NCBI GenBank assembly: GCA_049317265.1
Contig: JBMOIP010000022.1
Span: 11,571 to 75,570, forward strand
Reading direction: 5' to 3'
DNA length: 64,000 nt
Origin: CAIVAT01 sp049317265
GTDB taxonomy: Bacteria; Bacteroidota; Bacteroidia; Bacteroidales; FEN-979
Below are positions 62,508-64,000 of the stretch, piece by piece. A program made the translations under genes and the position numbers. How positions within the stretch are numbered: the stretch's first letter is position 1; every line of letters begins with the position of its first letter. Under the pieces are notes generated by a model, which searched no databases, was not told the origin of the DNA, and saw nothing but the letters and a program-made list of their open reading frames with translations.

Positions 62508-62539
62508 AAAAATAAAAAAACTTTACAGTGGGGGATTTC

Positions 62540-62660
62540 CGATTGGACGATTTGCGATTGCAGATTGAATTTTTTGATTTACGATTTACGATTGAGCAGC
62601 ACTAATCGTAAATCGTTTATTCGTCAATTTACTCGTCAATCGTAAATCGTCCAATCGTAA
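62540..62660. repeat. AATCGTAA/ATTTACG repeat block with a 13-bp hairpin
   Basis: Words such as GATTTACG on the left arm and AATCGTAA, CGTCAATC on the right arm fill the region between the cold-shock promoter and the end of the helicase gene. A perfect inverted repeat of 13 bp (62581-62593 with 62604-62616, 10-base loop) lies at the centre and could end transcription of the helicase gene, although no T run follows. Confidence 0.7.
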
Positions 62661-62675
62661 ATAAGAAAAAAGGTG

Positions 62676-63872
62676 TTATTTTTTCCTGAACCCACCTTTC
62701 CTGTAGGCGCTTTTATGCTTTTTAGGATCGAAGGCCGGTCCCTCTCCAAGATGAACGGGAATGGCTCCTTTATAAATGGATTTGCCAAGCAGGGTTTCTA
62801 TGGTGGCAAACTTTCCCTGGTCCTTTTCGTTGATCAAAGTGATGGCAGCTCCTTTCGCTTTGGCCCTGGCGGTACGGCCGATGCGGTGGATGTAATCCTC
62901 CCCGTCGTTCGGTACGTCGTAATTGATCACCATGTCAATATCTTCAATATCAATGCCCCTGGAGACAATATCCGTAGCAACGAGGATGTTGAGTTCGCGG
63001 CTTCTGAAACTGTTCAGCACACTTTCCCTTTCGGTTTGATCCAGGTCGGAGTGGATCTCTTCAGCGTTAAGGCGGAGTTTTTTCAGCGAGTGGCTCAATT
63101 GTTTGGTAGCGCTCTTCGTTGAACAGAAGATCAGGATGCTGCGGAGTTTGAGATCTTTCAACAGGTATTGTACCAATGGAATTTTCTGTGTGTCATATAC
63201 CACATAGGCCATCTGCAGGATGTTTTCGGCCGGTTTTGACGGGGCAATGTTGATTTCAAAGGGGTCTTTTAATATTTTCCGGGCAAGATCGCGCATGTCT
63301 TTTGGCATGGTTGCCGTGAAACAGAGGGTCTGCCGTTCGGCCGGGACGTAGGAAAGGATCTTTAGAATGTCGTCATGAAACCCCATGTCGAGCATCCGGT
63401 CGGCTTCATCGAGGATGAGGTACCTCAGGCTGGAGAGGTTCACATAGCCCATGTTGAGGTGGGCGATCATCCTTCCGGGGGTGCAGATCACCATGTCGGC
63501 TCCATTGGCAAGTGCCTGGCGTTCACGTGAAAAAGAGGCCCCATCGGTGCCGCCATACACCGGGATTGAACTCACCGGTGTAAAATAGGAGAGGCCTTCC
63601 ATATGCTGGTCAATTTGCTGGGCGAGTTCCCTGGTGGGTACGATCACCAGCGCCTTGATGGCATCATCGTGGGGCACTGAGATGATTTTCTGAATGACAG
63701 GCAGCAGGAATGCCGCTGTTTTTCCGGTGCCCGTCTGGGCCGACCCTATAAGGTCTTTCCCGGCTAATATAGCAGGGATCGCCTGCTCCTGGATGGGGGT
63801 GGCGCTTTCGTACCCCAGCGCTTCGATGCCTTCCAGCAGACGCGCTTCAAAACCAAAATCGTGAAATGTCAA
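62676..63872 (-). CDS. DEAD-box ATP-dependent RNA helicase
   Basis: A 398-residue helicase. Q motif with ATPIQEQAIP, motif I AQTGTGKT, Ia PTRELAQQ, Ib TPGR, II DEAD, III SAT-like FTATMPK, then IV ILIFCST, V VATDIVSRGID and VI HRIGRTARA. A short basic tail (KKHKSAYRKGGFRKK) follows. It belongs to the RhlE group and probably remodels RNA or assists ribosome assembly, possibly in cold. Confidence 0.94.
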   Translation of the reverse strand: MTFHDFGFEARLLEGIEALGYESATPIQEQAIPAILAGKDLIGSAQTGTGKTAAFLLPVIQKIISVPHDDAIKALVIVPTRELAQQIDQHMEGLSYFTPVSSIPVYGGTDGASFSRERQALANGADMVICTPGRMIAHLNMGYVNLSSLRYLILDEADRMLDMGFHDDILKILSYVPAERQTLCFTATMPKDMRDLARKILKDPFEINIAPSKPAENILQMAYVVYDTQKIPLVQYLLKDLKLRSILIFCSTKSATKQLSHSLKKLRLNAEEIHSDLDQTERESVLNSFRSRELNILVATDIVSRGIDIEDIDMVINYDVPNDGEDYIHRIGRTARAKAKGAAITLINEKDQGKFATIETLLGKSIYKGAIPVHLGEGPAFDPKKHKSAYRKGGFRKK

Positions 63873-63889
63873 AATGTTGAGTTATTGGG

Positions 63890-63897
63890 CAAAGGTA
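63890..63897 (-). promoter_or_regulatory. -7 element of the helicase gene
   Basis: TACCTTTG on the minus strand, 17 bases before the ATG. The place where the -33 TTG should lie falls inside the GTGGACAA octamer array, which supplies TTG-complementary CAA words only at non-standard spacing. Confidence 0.45.
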
Positions 63898-63906
63898 TGA
63901 AAAAAA

Positions 63907-64000
63907 GCGGACAAGCGGACGAGTGGACAAGTGGACAAGTGGACGAGTGGACAAGTGGACAAGTGGACAAGTGGACAAGTGGACAAGTGGACAAGTGGAC
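63907..64000. repeat. GTGGACAA octamer array reaching the window edge
   Basis: About 11 to 12 tandem octamers (GCGGACAA, GCGGACGA, then mainly GTGGACAA) begin 35 bases upstream of the helicase start and continue past the end of the window. The unit is of the same GYGGACRR family as the one inside the threonine-synthase-like gene. Confidence 0.92.

Overview
The window reads as chromosomal DNA of a Bacteroidota bacterium, probably a Bacteroidales-type anaerobe. This rests on two secreted proteins with type IX secretion (T9SS) C-terminal sorting domains, a GldA/GldF/GldG gliding-type ABC transporter, an ECF sigma/FecR/TonB-receptor/DUF4249 operon, a CzcA-CzcC fusion efflux pump with a Cys/His-rich partner, and several promoters of the Bacteroidota type (TAnnTTTG at -7). 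No rRNA, tRNA or CRISPR array was seen. The genus cannot be named from the sequence.

Layout. 1-0.8 kb: end of a histidine kinase and its NarL-type response regulator. 1-9.9 kb: two very large T9SS-exported surface proteins. The first has kelch, beta-helix, dockerin-like and cohesin-like regions; the second is built of regular cohesin-like/Ig-like modules. A small Pro/Lys-rich exported peptide with its own promoter follows. 9.9-27.8 kb: a purine/urate catabolic island with guaD, ygfK, a fold-type II PLP enzyme, a threonine-synthase-like enzyme, an alpha/beta hydrolase, an XdhD-like molybdenum hydroxylase, ssnA, hyuA, ygeW and ygeY. It is interrupted by a RAYT transposase, REP hairpins and a GIY-YIG nuclease. 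27.9-31.2 kb: gldG, gldF, gldA. 31.2-37.3 kb: heavy-metal RND efflux operon. 37.4-41.6 kb: xdhA-xdhB overlapping a fluoride channel gene. 41.9-49.8 kb: acyl-CoA synthetase overlapping an ECF sigma gene, then FecR, TonB receptor, DUF4249 and another lipoprotein, closed by a strong bidirectional terminator. 49.8-58.2 kb: a leucine/isovalerate (liu) degradation operon with two HMG-CoA-lyase-like genes and a second RAYT with REP hairpins. 58.4-62.2 kb: a RelA-like ppGpp synthetase and an ABC-2 exporter. 62.2-64 kb: cold-shock protein and DEAD-box helicase.

How the parts fit. Guanine deaminase feeds xanthine to two different molybdenum hydroxylases. YgfK, SsnA, HyuA, YgeW and YgeY are the set known in E. 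coli and gut anaerobes as the anaerobic purine/urate island. The usual ygeX (diaminopropionate ammonia-lyase) is not recognisable, and two unrelated PLP enzymes sit in the island instead. A second theme is the density of short repeats: REP hairpins beside both RAYT genes, and heptamer/octamer arrays that abut stop codons, sit upstream of a promoter and, in one case, lie in frame inside a gene.
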